Assembly (NCBI GenBank): GCA_949752795.1
Contig: OX457061.1
Coordinates: 41,076,338-41,140,337, forward strand
From: Hyperoodon ampullatus
Taxonomy: Eukaryota > Chordata > Mammalia > Artiodactyla > Ziphiidae
Length of the DNA: 64,000 nt
Direction of reading: 5' to 3'
Positions 12,113 to 24,754 of this stretch are shown one piece after another. Under the pieces are notes generated by a model. The model was not told the DNA's origin. It searched no databases and worked only from the letters and a program-made list of their open reading frames with translations. The position numbers were made by a program, and so were the translations under genes. The stretch's first letter is position 1. Each line of letters opens with the position of its first letter.

Positions 12113-13084
12113 ACCCCACACACGTGTGTGTATATGCATGCCTATAAGCATACACGGAAAGGTGTACGTGGACACATATATTTTGTTTTTCACCCCCAAA
12201 TATTGGTATATTCACTATGAAATGTAACCTTAGTTTTCGTTAAATGGTGACTAAATTCACCTTCCACAGGTGAGTGAGAGACCTGTTTTGGTCGGTCAGA
12301 AGGGAGCAGGCTGCCGTGCACAGGTGTAAGGTGCGGTAATTGATGAGCGGCTTTGCACAGGAAGGATGTAAGAGGAACTGAGGAAATTGGGTCCAAGAGG
12401 CCACCTCTGCTGGGGAGGTGGCCGAAGGGGCGGGGAGAGGAAGGCTGTGGGTGTGGGTAGGGGGGCAGCTACTCTCCCACTCTCCCACACAGGAGCTCTG
12501 GGGGCGGCTGCTTTTCCCGCAAGTGTCATGGGTGAGATTCTGACCTGGAGTTCCTAGGCACCCGGAACTTCCTAATGACTGTGCAGACACATGGACACAG
12601 TCACCTCTATGCTGCCACATGCCACCAGGTCAGTGACCACCCACCCACTGGCCTCCGGGAAGCCAGGCAGGACCACTTACGTTATAGGATTTCAGGCTCC
12701 CTTTCCCTAATTTTTCCCCTTGGTGCTTATCCTGTGCCAGAAATTCTGCAGTCGAGAGTCATTTTGGAAGATCCATAGGGCTTTTCTAGAGCACAGGGGC
12801 TCCTAGGGAGCATGGCCCTCTAAGTCTGGCAGCTAAGGCCTTAGTGTGAATAGTTCTGGAACACAGAAATAGGCCCTTTGAGCTTGGGGAGCACTGTGAG
12901 CCAGACGTGGGATGGGGATAAGGCCAGGGGAGGATGAGGGATGAGGGTAGGGGTGATGGGTGCTGAGGACACACTTCTGCTCTCCCTATGCTGTGGGGCC
13001 AGCTTTGCTTCCGAGAGCTCAGAGAACACTCAGCTTTTAAGAGAGCAGAATGCACATGGACTTTAATTCTATTTCATTAGGGTC

Positions 13085-13223
13085 GCTGGCCCAGCAGCAG
13101 CATCACCAAGAAACTCCCCAGATGGGCTGAATCAGACGCTCGAGGGCGGGCTGGCAAGTCTGTGTTTTCACATGCCCTCCAGGGGATTTGTGCGTATGCT
13201 GGAGTCTAAGAACCACTGCTTTA
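13085..13223. mobile_element. MER5A-like hAT DNA transposon fragment
   Basis: Diverged sequence with the MER5A features: 'cagcagcatcacc', 'gaatcagacgctcgag' and the terminal 'taagaaccactgct'. An old non-autonomous element. Confidence 0.75.
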
Positions 13224-13289
13224 GGTAAACACCCTGAGTATTCTATTTTTCACTGGGTTTAGTATAATAAAAGGGCCTTCATGAAGATG

Positions 13290-13405
13290 CCTCCAATTTC
13301 CACTTTTTGAGAGCCTCTCCCTGCTAGACATTATACTAGGACCTTTAATAAACACGAGCTCGTAAAATCCTCACAGCTGTGGGAACTTAGCCTCAGAGAA
13401 ACTGC
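13290..13405 (-). mobile_element. MIR SINE fragment
   Basis: Reverse-orientation MIR signature, 'aaaatcctcacagctgtg' followed by 'cctcagagaaactg'. Diverged. Confidence 0.55.
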
Positions 13406-13848
13406 TCTATCCCTGCTCCGGACCGTGTCTCAACGAGGCTTGTGTTCCAGTGCCTTGGGCCCAGCTGGGGGCCCTGGGAGCACCGGGGGAGCAGCACTTG
13501 GGTTTCAAACTTGGGTATGTCAAAATGCTAGTGCGACCGTATTTTATGAGATTTCCCATCCAAGTGGAAGTACGGCAGTACTTAAAAAAAAAAAAAGGAC
13601 TAATTTACTCAAGTCATTTATTAAGCACCTCTGTGTGCCCAGTGCTTTGCCAGCTGCTAGGGACACCAGGGGGTTTAGTTTTACTTTTTGGGGCTGTTAA
13701 CCAGCCATACTTCAGTCCTGGGTCACTCCCAACATCACTCTGCACTGGCCCTTCTTCCATCCTTTGTGTGGCTGTGATGGATGCCCGCTGGGCCAGGCTC
13801 CCCGGGGGAAACTCGAGGTCCTTCCCATTTGGGGTGGGAGAGCCATAC

Positions 13849-14037
13849 CATTCAAATAGGCGTTCTGGATGTCGATGGCCTTTGTGGACTGGTCATCGGC
13901 GGAGCAGCGCGGGTGGTGGGACGGGGCCCCGAACACCTCTAGCATCCCCTTGGTGAGGCCCGGCTCGAACATCATGCTGCGGCTCCTGACGTTCACATTC
14001 TCACAGCCCGGGTACAGGTTGTTGATGCTCACGGAAA
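13849..14037 (-). CDS. DAPK1: DAPK1 coding exon, residues 742-805 (ROC domain)
   Basis: This 189-bp exon completes V742 with TT, then runs SVSINNLYPGCENV to IQNAYLN with the first base of G805. It lies in the ROC insert and the strand leading to the G3 region. The acceptor is tggcttgcag and the donor is gtatgg. Differences from remembered human are N for S in ENVNV, and G, S and R replacing V, T and H in the EVF-to-CSADDQ stretch, a small cluster of four changes. Confidence 0.97.
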
Positions 14038-14149
14038 CTGCAAGCCAGAGATCAAGCACGTTAGACCTTGCCCCCAGCCCTCCTCAGACTTTGCCCTCTG
14101 CCCTTGCCCCACCCCTGCTTCAGGCTGCTTTGTGCGTGTGCCTCTTGCG

Positions 14150-14640
14150 TATGCTGGGCAGCAATGTTTCCCAGGGACATTGTGTTGATTGTTTGCTTCA
14201 CCTCCCGCATCCCTTTCTGCACTGCTCTGTGTCCCGAGAGGCTAACCCCATGGACTGCATCTCCCAGGCTTGCTTCCCATTTGCCTCCGGTGAGGGTCCA
14301 CCAATGGGAGGCACTGTAGAGGCTGGGAGGAGAGAAAGGTCGAGGTATGTATTTTCCCTCCTAACTGCCTGCTGCTTTTCTGACACCAGTTGTGTCTCTG
14401 ACCCTAGACCCCCTGGCGGCTTCTCCCCTGGAGCTCCAGCTTTCCCAGGATCGTGAATTCTTCCTCTTGCCTTTTCAGCCTCAGGGGTGGTAACTAATGG
14501 CTCCCTTCTCTTCCTAGCCTCCGGATGCTTCACCGTCTCTTGTATGTTCCTATGAATTGTGCCTGTGACTTTGAACTTTCATTAAATCTCCACCAGGACC
14601 CTGACTGATACGGATGAGATGAGTACCACTCTGGTACACG
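14150..14640 (+). repeat. Unclassified old interspersed repeat (LTR-like)
   Basis: The block reads like a dispersed element: 'ggactgcatctcccaggctt', 'ccaatgggaggcactg', 'cctcaggggtggtaac', and an end 'gaccctgactgatac' after an attaaa signal. I recall similar text in mammalian LTR-like repeats but cannot name the family. Confidence 0.4.
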
Positions 14641-15696
14641 AGATTGTTAGGTTGAATGCAAAATGATCTTAGACAGTAGCAGGCCATGGCATTAAGTAAT
14701 GCTGAATCACACGGTGAGAAGGCCATTCCTTTATTAAATCCCCTTGAAGGTCTTTAAATTGCTCTAGTAGCAAGTCTCAATGCGTGACATTAAGTTTTTA
14801 GCATGTCTTCAATCCTTGCTAATCTTCCCTTTTAATAAAGAGGGAGTGTAAAAAACTATAACCCAATAAAAAAGAAAAAGAAAAGAAAAAGATGGAAGCA
14901 TGTTCTTCCTCTTTCTAGGAAAAAAAAAGAGGGAGTGGGCAACAGTATATAGCTAGATTTTAATCATATTGCTGTTCATTGCATTTATTTTTATTTATTG
15001 GTAATAGCGCTATGGGTTTTCCATTTATGGTAAGGACATTATCGATTTCACTTTCAAACCTATGTCTTTTAGTAAATAAAAAGAATCAGTTTAAAAAATA
15101 TTATATAAATAATAATGGTAGAACTTTGTGGGGCAGGGGAATCAGCTGAATAACACATTTGGGTCCCCTGGGCCAGGAGCGGTGCCCTGTGTGCCCTCGG
15201 TCCTGACCTCCTTCCGGCTTTTGCCCGTCTCTCGCAACAGACCCCCGACAGCACTGTGAAGGCAGAGCTGGCCTCTCCGCTTCAGGGCTAGAACTGGGGT
15301 GGGCACAGGGGGAGGCTCCGTGAGTGCATCAGGGAGGGGCTCAGTGAACCGAATCGCACCATGTAGTTCGTACCTTTGGTTCAGAGTTAATAGCGACAGT
15401 CACTGCAAGAGACTAAAGAAATGACCATTTCACCTGGGCCACCTGACTTTTAAAATTGGTGATCCAAACTCAAAGGAAACCCTTGTTTAAAGACCAAAGA
15501 CTTCAGACTGAGGACAGGACAATGGGAATATCCAAGGGGTTGGCGGGGAGGAGGAGAAAACTGGAGCTCCCCACCGCCCCGGGTTATAAAAGTAGAAAAC
15601 TTGGCAAACAGAAATGCAAATTAGAAAACAAAATGACTCAACTCTCTAGGCCAATGTGATGGACATTTAGTGTATTTCTTTAGAGATCGTTAGTCC

Positions 15697-15824
15697 AAGT
15701 CTGAGTAAAGCCATGCGACTTCACAAGAATGGGTTTGTCCATTTCCCTGTGCCCAGAAATAAGTCTGAGAAAAGCCATGTGACTTCACAAGAATGGGTTT
15801 GTCCATTTCCCTATGCCCGGAAAC
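15697..15824. repeat. Two-copy 64-bp tandem duplication
   Basis: Copy one is 15697-15760 and copy two 15761-15824, both starting aagtctgag and sharing 'cttcacaagaatgggtttgt'. They differ at only a few bases, so the duplication is fairly recent. Confidence 0.93.
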
Positions 15825-17434
15825 CTGTGTCCGGGACGACCCCTGTCGAGCATAAGCTTTGTCTTAGTGGCACTGTTGGGCTGGGGCTTGCCGAGGGAGA
15901 CCAGAACGGATTCGGTAAATGACAGGCACGCCGGCACCTCACGGACAGTTTTTGTTGGGAGGATGAAAGGTTAGGACAGAGTTTGTATACAGTATTATTA
16001 AAATAACAATTTCACAGGGAAACATTAAAATCATAGGAGGAAAACATTTTTTGCTAACCACTGACCCCTAGTGGTAAAAAGTGGCAGGCCCCGAGGGAGA
16101 AGCCGCTTTTGCACCCTGGTCAGAAGAGACTTCCTGCAAACACTCCTCTCGGGTGAGCAGGCAACAGCCTCCTGCAGTGATCTTTCTGGGTGCACGCTCC
16201 TCCACTGGCACCGGGGGTTTCCTTCCTACCGCAGAACCACAGTGCAACACCTGTGGCACTCAGCTGGCCACAAAGGCAGTGTGTGCGTGGCAGCCACGTG
16301 CCGTGAGCAGCTGCCCCCAGGTCCCCACACCACCCCATCCTGTCTCCTGGCTGGTGGTTCAGCCTTCCAGTGCAACGCAAAGCCAAGTTTCTAAAGGCAA
16401 ACGACCTTCCTGCTGCCTGAGTGATGTAAATGTGCCCACGTGGGCACCTGTCCCAGGGAAAGGAAGAAGGCCTGACCATTCTAGCAGAGGTCAGGGGCAT
16501 CCAGAGCTCTGGCCTGGGACACAGCAGAGCATGGCCCCCAGGCACGAGCAATGTCACTGTGAAGGGACAATGCTGCTGTTTCTGGAGACGGACTTCCTTC
16601 CCTGGAGGCCACACTCCAGAGTAGGCTTTCCTCAAGTGCTTAACAAAGAAACGCTGCTCCGTCCATTCCCCTACGGCACACGAGGCCCCTAGGGCCTGCC
16701 AGACGCCTCCGGCCAGGTCTCCCGCAGGTGGCCCTCCTGGCGCTTCCTATTTGTGCCACGCTGCTTTTCCCAGGACTCCCTTCTGCTGTTTTGTTAAGGC
16801 CAGGCCCAGTCGAGGACTGGCAGGGTCCAGGCCCTGCAGGCTGCTGCGCTCACTCAGCCCAGGGTGTGCTCGCCCCGCACTGGGCAGGGCAGGGCAGGAG
16901 GAGGGCCTGCTCCGGAGCCTCCTGCAGACACAGCCTCCTGGCTCTTCCCGGCCTCAGGCAGGACTAGAATTAACTGAGGACGAATCTTGTCACCTGCAGG
17001 GGTTGTCTGGATAGAAACTTCACCCACCCCCTTGGAGCAGACTGGCCACTTGGGCATGAAGCAGCGCGGGCCTCTTCCGTCCTTGCCCAGGCCCTGCGGG
17101 AGGCTGCCTGGCTCTGGCCAGACAGCTCTGGGATGAACTAGGTGTGACCTTAGTCCAGGGGTCACACACTCCAATGCACTCCTGAAATGTCATTTCTGCC
17201 ACAGGGCAAACCTTCGGACATGGGCGTGGAGGGGTCTGCTCCTGAGCTTTCCCTCCTGGAGTTAGGGCGCTGTGTGAGACAGGGTGAAAGGCAGAGCCTG
17301 GGCCCCTCTACATGGGGTAGCCCCTCCTCTCCACTAACCGGCTCCAGGCGGAAATGTGAATCCAGTGTGGCCAGAGCTACCAACTTGTTACAAGAAACCA
17401 AATAGCCAACTTTTAAGGTGAGACCTCTTGATTT

Positions 17435-17702
17435 CATTTATTTATTTATTTTTGGCTGCATTGGGTCTTCTTTGCTGCACACGGGCTTCTCATTGCAGTG
17501 GCTTCTCTTGTTGAGGAACACGGGCTCTAGGCTCAAGGGCTCAGTAGTTGTGGCTCGCAGGCTCTAGAGTGCAGGCTCAGTAGTTGTGGCGCACGGGCTT
17601 AGTTGCTCCATGGCATGTGGGATCTTCCCAGACCAGGGCTCGAACCCGTGTCCCCTGCATTGGCAGGTGGACTCTTAACCACTGTGCCATCAGGGAAGTC
17701 CA
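17435..17702 (-). mobile_element. Long-form CHR SINE
   Basis: A minus-strand copy with the head at 17702 and a longer body containing 'gggctcagtagttgtggc'. The tail is tatttatttattt. Imperfect duplications, gacctcttgattt and gacatcttgactt, flank it. Confidence 0.9.
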
Positions 17703-18564
17703 GACATCTTGACTTTTAAACGTTGGAAGCTAATTCAGTGTTCCTCCTTCCCCTCATACTACACAGAACGCTGCAGCTCACCAGGCTGCTGACCTCTGAC
17801 CTTATTTCCCAGCACCTCGAGTTACTTTTCTCTCTGATGAGGGTAGTGGGGAGTTTCTCCTGGTCCAGAGCACCTGTTGTCCTCGAGAGAATCTTGTGTC
17901 AGTCAGCACCATGACCCAAGTCTCTCTAAGCCCTGGCTGAAGGACACAGTGAGATTGGCTGATAATCCAGCCATCCTGAGCTGCATTTTATCAAGAATCT
18001 ACTTCTGGATTCTTCCAGGTGTGGGAAATTGACCAGAAGGAAGATGAATGGAGATATTACTTCTGAGGGGTGAGGGCTGAGCCGTCCTCCCTCCGGGGGA
18101 ACCCAGATGTCACTTGATACGTGGCTGCTTCAGTTTAGCCCATGGGCTCCTGAGGCATAAATTCATATCCAATACGACTTATAAAAATTCCAGGTCACAG
18201 ATCTGGATAGCTCTCATCTCTTTGTCTTTCTCTGTCTCTGCTCTTTGTCTCTGTCTCTCTGGCCCCCTGCCCCCGACGCCCCCAGACTCAGACTGGAGTG
18301 ACCTTAACCCACATCAGGAGAGAGCTGGTTCCCTCTAGGGGTGACACGAGGAACTTCTAGAGAAGCTCACTTTGAACCTTGAAGCAATACTGGTCTGGCC
18401 CACACATAAGAGGCTCAACTTAATCATTAAACCTGGAAAACGATTGGCTTTTGAGAAGGGGTAGACCTATCTTACATACTGAAATTGAGCAAAATTACAG
18501 TGGAAAATGGAAAACGTGAGCACAAATATGCCCCAAGTCAGATGGAGTTATAAGTATCATTAAT

Positions 18565-18760
18565 AAGCCCTGGCTCAGAAGCCAGACACTTCATGAATCG
18601 CCAGCTGTGTGACTACGGGCAGTCTACTTGACCCCTCAAGGCTTCAGTAAAAGGGTGATAAAAATGCCAATAAGACTGTCACGTGGATTAAATGAGGTGC
18701 CACACATACCACATTTTGCCCAGCTCCTGGCACGTAGTTAGTACTCAGTATGCATTAGCA
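18565..18760 (+). mobile_element. MIR SINE
   Basis: Forward MIR pattern: 'agctgtgtgactacgggc', 'ctcaaggcttcagtaaaa', 'ggattaaatgaggtg' and 'cagctcctggcacgtagt'. Confidence 0.85.
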
Positions 18761-19120
18761 ACACGTGTTAGCAATATTGTAATCATTGTAATTATATATC
18801 CATTTTGGTTACACTTCTTCCCCTAGTTGCAATTCTATTGCTGTGTTCAGAGGGGAGAAGTTGAAAGGGGCGTGCAGCTGTCCCTCACTCCAGCTAATGC
18901 TGCCCAGACATCCTTCCTCACGGAGACAGAAATTACATAGAAACACAAACTTTAAAACATTTGTTTTCACCCTAGGGAACAGATATGACACCTTCGTAAT
19001 ATGTACAGAAAGTGAGTCTGAGGCACAGAGCTTCAACACTGACATTGTTTAGGAAACTCTCTGAAGGTCTCTATTCTTACCTTTGAAAACCTTAATTTCC
19101 TCACTCTAAAAGGGTGGGTT

Positions 19121-19328
19121 GGGGCTTCCCTGGTGGTGCAGTGGTTGAGAGTCCACCTGCCGATGCAGGGGACAAGGGTTCGTGCCCCGGTCCGGGAAGA
19201 TCCCACATGCCACGGAGCAGCTAGGCCCGTGAGCCATGGCCGCTGAGCCTGCGCGTCCGGAGCCTGTGCTCCGCAACGGGAGAGGCCACAACAGTGAGAG
19301 GCCCGCGTACCGCAAAAAAAAAAAAAAA
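19121..19328 (+). mobile_element. CHR SINE
   Basis: Plus-strand short-form copy with poly-A, bracketed by aaaagggtgggtt on both sides (to 19120 and from about 19329). It lies about 680 bp from the P-loop exon, antisense to the gene. Confidence 0.95.
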
Positions 19329-20009
19329 AAAAGGGTGGGTTTAGGAAAAATGACACCCCAGACTGCACCACTTCCTCTTGCTCGCTGCAGGTGTTTCTCC
19401 CTGGGGAGGGACAGGCCACCCTGGAGTTCCGGGTGTGAACCCGTGGATAATCGTGTCTGTGGGAGGTGGAGGCAGATGGCAAAATCGACTTCCCGACTAG
19501 GGTCCAGGTGAACAGACGGGCTAACTGAAAAGCCATAAAGGAGCCTTTCAAAGCCACCACCCCACTTCCAGATATACGAGGACGGGCTTCCCCGTGCACC
19601 CAGTTTTGTGGCTCTGTGTCCTCGCATTCCTGGATGTGCCCGCAGCTTTCCAAGAAGAAAGCATAAGGGGTCCTGTCCTGTGGGCTGATATTCCATCCGT
19701 GCAACCTTGAACCTATGTCAGTCCAAACAAGCTCTTTGTGTCTTCAAGGGCAGAGTCCCCAAGCAGAACACGATTGTGCTATTTTGCACGTTCGTGATTG
19801 TGGACCGTGATTTCAGTGAGGCCCTTTCCTCGCTAGCACCAGGGCAGGGTGCGCTCACTAGCCAAGAGCCGGGAGGACCACACCTGGAAGCCACCAAGGT
19901 GATGGGAACCGGTCAGCCTCAGGCCAAGTGCTCCAAACAAAGCCACATCTCCTCCCAGACCTTGACCTTGGAAGTACCCAGTGGAGAGACGGGCTGGTGG
20001 GGTGCCTAC

Positions 20010-20232
20010 CTGCTGGCTTGGAGGCCAGGGGTGAGGGTGGGAACCGGGTGGAGTTGGTGGAGGACAGCCGGGGCCGGCGTCTTCGGAAGAAGCTCCTCAG
20101 CAGCCCACACTTGAGAGATTCCACCAGGGTGGTCTTCCCAGACCCTGAGTGGCCGAACAGCTTCAGCTTGATTCTCGGCTGCAGGTTCTGTGTGGGTCTC
20201 AGTTGCTGGATGAAGAGTCCTCGGTGCGTGTC
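20010..20232 (-). CDS. DAPK1: DAPK1 coding exon, residues 668-742 (ROC domain P-loop)
   Basis: This 223-bp exon starts in phase 0 and ends after the first base of V742. It runs DTHRGLFIQQLRP, a beta strand RIKLKLF, then the P-loop GHSGSGKT at 694-701, the nucleotide-binding Walker A motif of the Ras-of-complex (ROC) domain. A basic run RRRR follows at 717-720, then a serine/proline-rich insert. The SP site in RFPPSPL, about residue 734, is the ERK phosphorylation site. The acceptor is tattcag and the donor is gtaggc. Differences from remembered human are T for S (729) and A for T (741). Confidence 0.97.
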
Positions 20233-20354
20233 CTGAATATAGATGAGAGAGGGCCTGTTAGTCACAGGAGAAGAGCAGCCCCTGAGCAAAAGGCACACGC
20301 TGACTCCCACGGTTCAGGACCCCTGCTGCATCCTTCCGGTCTGCGAGTTTTCTT

Positions 20355-20935
20355 TGCTTTAAAAAAAAAATTGAGGTATAAGTGACCTATAACATTATAT
20401 TAGTTTCAGGTGTACAATGTAAATGATGCGATGTTTGTATATATTGTGAAATTATCACCACAGTAAGTCTAGTTACCATCCATCACCACACATAGTAACA
20501 ATTTTTTTCCTTGTGATGAGAATTTTAAAGATCTATTCTCATCAACTTTCAAATGTGTGGTACAGTCACCATGCTGTATGTTACATCCCCAAGACTTATT
20601 TAACTTATAACTGGAAGTTTCTACCCCAACCTGCAATTTCTACCCACGTGGCAGATACAGTCTGTTCTGTCCCCACTGCATTAAAAAATTTTAAATGTAA
20701 AATAAACATACAATTCACCATTTTAAAATGAACCATTCAGAGGCTTTTAGTGCATGTACAATGTTGTACAACCATCACCGCTATCTGGTCCCAGAGTGTT
20801 TTCATCCCCCCACAAGGAAACTCTGTGCCCATGAGCAGTCACTTCCCAGGCCCCTCTCTGCCCGGCTGTTGGCAACCACCAATGTGCTCTGTCTCAGTGG
20901 ATTTGCCTACTTCCATTGCATTTTGATGCACAATG
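20355..20935. mobile_element. Ancient L1 (L1M-type) 3' fragment
   Basis: The text 'ttgaggtataagtgacctat', 'tagtttcaggtgtacaatg', 'attcaccattttaaaatg' and 'gttgtacaaccatcaccgct' is typical of L1M 3' ends. Diverged. Confidence 0.75.
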
Positions 20936-21639
20936 AATTGGATGGAGCAATTCCTGCCAAGTGGTCCATTTAAAAGTGAAACCGGGTCAGCCCCGTTAGA
21001 CTGGTCAGGTGACCTCCTCCTTCTGTGTGGAGGGGTCTTGTTCCTTTACGACGCTCTGAAGGTACAAGATGATGAGAGAAGAAGGACATCACAAGGTACA
21101 AAGCTAAATGCTGGGGAGGGGCCTGGAGGCCATGACAACCTTTCCGCTTTCTTCTTTCTCAGCCCTACAGGGGAGAAGCAGGAGTCTCCGCAGCCCTGGA
21201 TAATTCACAGATTCATCATCAAACATTTATGGAGGGCCTCCCGTGTGCTGGAACAGGAAGGTCTACACCCGCCCCAGATCCGCAGTTTTGGGGGGACACA
21301 GACATGCGAACAGTGTGACATCAAATGTAACATGGGTGCTTTTGAGGGGATGGTGTTGGTGAGGTGCTCTGTGCCCCCAGAGAACCCACCTCAAGGGCTA
21401 CGTTGGGGGGGGCACTGATCATGCCACCCTGGCTCCATCCAGCCTCACACACCTGGCCTGCTTCCCAGCTCCTAACCCAGTAATAACAGCCTGTCAGAGC
21501 TGTGGCTTGCAGCTTGAGGTCGAGCCCTTCTCCCCTACCCACGATGATCCCCTCTGCTTTAGCTTGTTAACTTCCACGCATCCCAGGAGACCTGTCTTGC
21601 TGTGGCCTCTCCAGGAGGTTTCCTCACAGGCAGGCTCAA

Positions 21640-21800
21640 GCGCACATGTGGCTCTCCATCGTCACCCCACTAGACTGTAGGGTAATCATGTGACACTCTT
21701 CTCTGTTAGACTCAAGGGCCAAACCTTGAGGGGAGAGACGGTATCCCCAGCACCTGGCACAGGTAGGATGCCCAATAAAGAGGTGTTGTGTAAATGATGT
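21640..21800 (+). mobile_element. L2-like 3' fragment
   Basis: Contains 'ccccagcacctggcacagg' followed by 'gatgcccaataaag', the usual L2 3' signature. Confidence 0.6.
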
Positions 21801-22667
21801 ACTCAGGGGGTGACCCACGCAAGAGCGTTTCAGAGGCAAATGTCTGCCTTTCCCTTTCAGCGTGATCTCAGACCTGGCCGGACCACTGCTTCCAGACCCA
21901 AATCCTGGGAGGCGCTGATTTACTGCTGACCTCTTGCAGCTCAGCCACCGTTACTTTCTCCACCAACGACCAAGGATGGGAGCGTGCTCAGTAACAAACA
22001 CGGCTCTCCTGAGTTCCTACCCCTATTTTCTCTTGGTAAACTCTGACCCATCTTTCTCAGCAGGGGCAACACTGTCCCCTAGCTGGCATTTTGGAAATGG
22101 ACGGTAGCAGCTTTAGTTCTCAGCATTGGGGGATACTGCTGGCGGTGGGTAGGTGGGTGCTAGGGGTCCTGACGTGTACATACAATGTCCTGAGCGGTAA
22201 GAATTCTCTTGAGTCTGCCTGACTTCTGAGTGTCTGCTGAGCATTTATATAAGAGAAAAACCTTGTTTATGATCATCTGAGCTTAGGACTTAATTGCACT
22301 TTACATATGACCCAGAGGGTTTTGGGAGGGCTTGGTTTAATACATAATGACTTTCCCAAGAACGCAACTATTTTATACACTGGTGGAATTATATATACAT
22401 TGGTTTTTTTCCTAATCTTTCATGAGCTGTGATCCCCACTTCTGAAACGTCAGCCTGTTGCTGCTGTATTTGAGTTGCTATCCCTCCCACATCCGTGGCA
22501 TCTGAAGGTGTTACATTCAGTGATTCTGCAGATGGGTCCAAGTATCTGCCAATTTCACAATGTCTCCTCTTTGCCTGTGCTCTGCATTTACATACACATT
22601 CTATTATACTACATATATTCCTTCGATGTCTTTGTTATATTATAGTTAGGGCACTCTATTGATCTTT

Positions 22668-22861
22668 ATTTTATTTGTATTTTTAAAATATTTATTTATT
22701 TGGCTGTGCCAGGTCTTAGTTGTGGCATGTGGGATCTTTAGTTGCGGCACGCGGGCTCTTAGTTGTGGCACGCGGGATCTAGTTCCCCGACCAGGGGTCA
22801 AACCTGGGCCCCGTGCATTGGGAGCACGTGAGTCTTAACCACTGGACCACCAGGGAAGTCC
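22668..22861 (-). mobile_element. CHR-related SINE (diverged subtype)
   Basis: Minus-strand copy with head 'ccaccagggaagtccc' and a shorter body. Perfect target-site duplications ctctattgatcttt lie at 22654-22667 and 22862-22875. Confidence 0.92.
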
Positions 22862-24754
22862 CTCTATTGATCTTTGAAAATTACCTGTGTAGGTACATTG
22901 TTATCTTTGAATTTTATTTTGGGAGAGTAAAGGGCATCACAATATGTACATTATAAAGTATTGGGTCGGCTAGGGTTGGAAACCATGGTTGGGACAGTGA
23001 TCTGGTTTCTTTTTCTAACCTCAAGCACTGCATTGGGTGGAAAAAGCTGGGGTATCTTGCCAGCAATTCCCCTGAATTATTACCCAAGTCAGTACAGAAG
23101 CTGAAAAGTTCTATCCTGAGACAGTTACTCACTGGGTGCTGCTGAGCAGGCATGAAGAAATGGGGTGTTGGCATTCTCCCCCATGCCATCTACTGCTGCT
23201 GATGAGCCCGTGACCCTCTGAAAGAAATCTCTCATTCTAATGTAATCTCTGAAACCAGCCCTTTATCTTCCCTCTAAGTCAGGCCCCCGCTACACCTCCA
23301 CCCACCTCACGCTGAGTGTCTGAACTGTGAGCATCCCCTTCTGCTAGGAGTACCTCACCGAGTAAATTAAAAACTTCTCCACCTATTTCATGACCCACAG
23401 CCACCGAACACGCACAGCTCCTTCGTGTGAAGCCAGTATCTGCTTCTCCTGACACAGTGCAAAGGCAGAAAACCTGCTTCCAGCCTCAATCCCGTCCTTA
23501 GGTCTGGACGCACTGCGCAGTGAATCGCTCGCTGCTCTCTTCTGTTTCGTGCCTTCCTGATCCTGGCACTGTGAGCTTTGGCCAACATGTCTGTCCTGTG
23601 TGAAGGGGTGAGGGCACTTCTGTCCCTTCTGCACGAGTCCCCGCAGGCCCTTCCTCTCTGAGCAGACTTGCACCGAGGGAACCGATGGACACAGGTGCTA
23701 CCCTGCGTGCTTCCAGCAGCAGCTCTGAACCAAGGTGGGCTTGCCCCACGCAGCTGAGAGATGGTATGTCTCCACTTTGCTCAGCGCCGCCTGAGGCTGA
23801 GAGCCCCGCTCACTCCTCCCCACTCCACGCAGGGCAGTGGCGGGCCGGCAGCGGCTGGCGATCTGTTTGCCTGCTTCCCAGGTCAGCCCCAGAAATGGAG
23901 GCAAGAGGGAAGAGAAGCCAGTGACAGTGGGCTGTGACCTTGGTCCTGTTAGTCCAGGTTAAACAAGAATCCTGCAGGGTCACGTTTACAGAAAATCCCC
24001 CACCCCTGATATCTGAGCAAATTCTTCATGCCCAGCCTTGATACCTGATCACCCTGGCGCGCCTTCAGCAAGAATCCAGATGAATATTATAACTTTTAAA
24101 ACTTCCTGTTTTCCCGCTGCCTCAACGTCCCCACAAACAGGCTGTGAGTGCCGGCCCAGGTGCACCGGTGTGTAAGGTGGGCTCAGCCACAAGTTCCCCT
24201 TCCTACCCTCCCAAGGGTGACCCCGTGACATTCAAACGCACCAGTGACACTGCCCCCCGCTTCCCCTGCCTTTCCTCATGTACCCACCCTGATCCCTAGT
24301 AAAGACACTTGCCACGGGGGCTCGCAGCTTGCCCCTGGCTTGAGTCCGAGCTCTGTGACAATGCTCTAACCCCTGTCTTTCTGGGACCTATGATATAAAA
24401 AGCTGTTTTGCCCTGAGCCTCCCCTCGTCTCCTCTTGTGGCCACAACCGGCTGACCATCTCATAAGAGAATCCAAAGCAGTCAATCCAGCAAGAAGCCTC
24501 CCAGCCTTTGGGTTTCCTCTTAGCAATTTTCCACTCACTGACCTCCCCCCACCCTTGCTCCTTGGCTATAAATCCCCACTTGTCTTTGCTGAAGTTGGGG
24601 TTGAGCCAGTCTCTTTCCTCTGCTACACGCCCACGGCAGTACCCCCGGAAGGGTCATGAATTATTCTTTCATGAACAGCGGGAGGAGTTGTGACAGATGC
24701 ATTTCCTGTCTGCAGGAGTAACTTCCACATTTGTATCTTCCAGCTTATGCTGTG

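Larger units (their letters stand above)
11738..13848 (-). other. DAPK1: DAPK1 intron (2.1 kb)
   Basis: It holds a low-complexity tatc/tatg-rich stretch at about 11840-12060, a CA microsatellite, a MER5A-like fragment and a MIR fragment. Confidence 0.85.
14038..20009 (-). other. DAPK1: DAPK1 intron (6 kb)
   Basis: It contains an unclassified old repeat (about 14150-14640), a 64-bp tandem duplication, a GC-rich block at about 16080-17400 with no identified content, two CHR SINEs and a MIR. No coding exon is seen. Confidence 0.85.

Noticed and set aside
13869..14456. 195-codon open frame on the plus strand
   Set aside because: Its first part is the antisense of a real DAPK1 exon (13849-14037) and the rest runs into an old dispersed repeat.
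16081..16692. 203-codon open frame on the plus strand
   Set aside because: The GC-rich sequence lowers stop frequency. Overlapping frames on both strands are also long, and no domain or motif is recognisable.
19033..19704. 223-codon open frame on the minus strand
   Set aside because: The central part is SINE sequence and the flanks show no family. It lies in a DAPK1 intron with no splice support.
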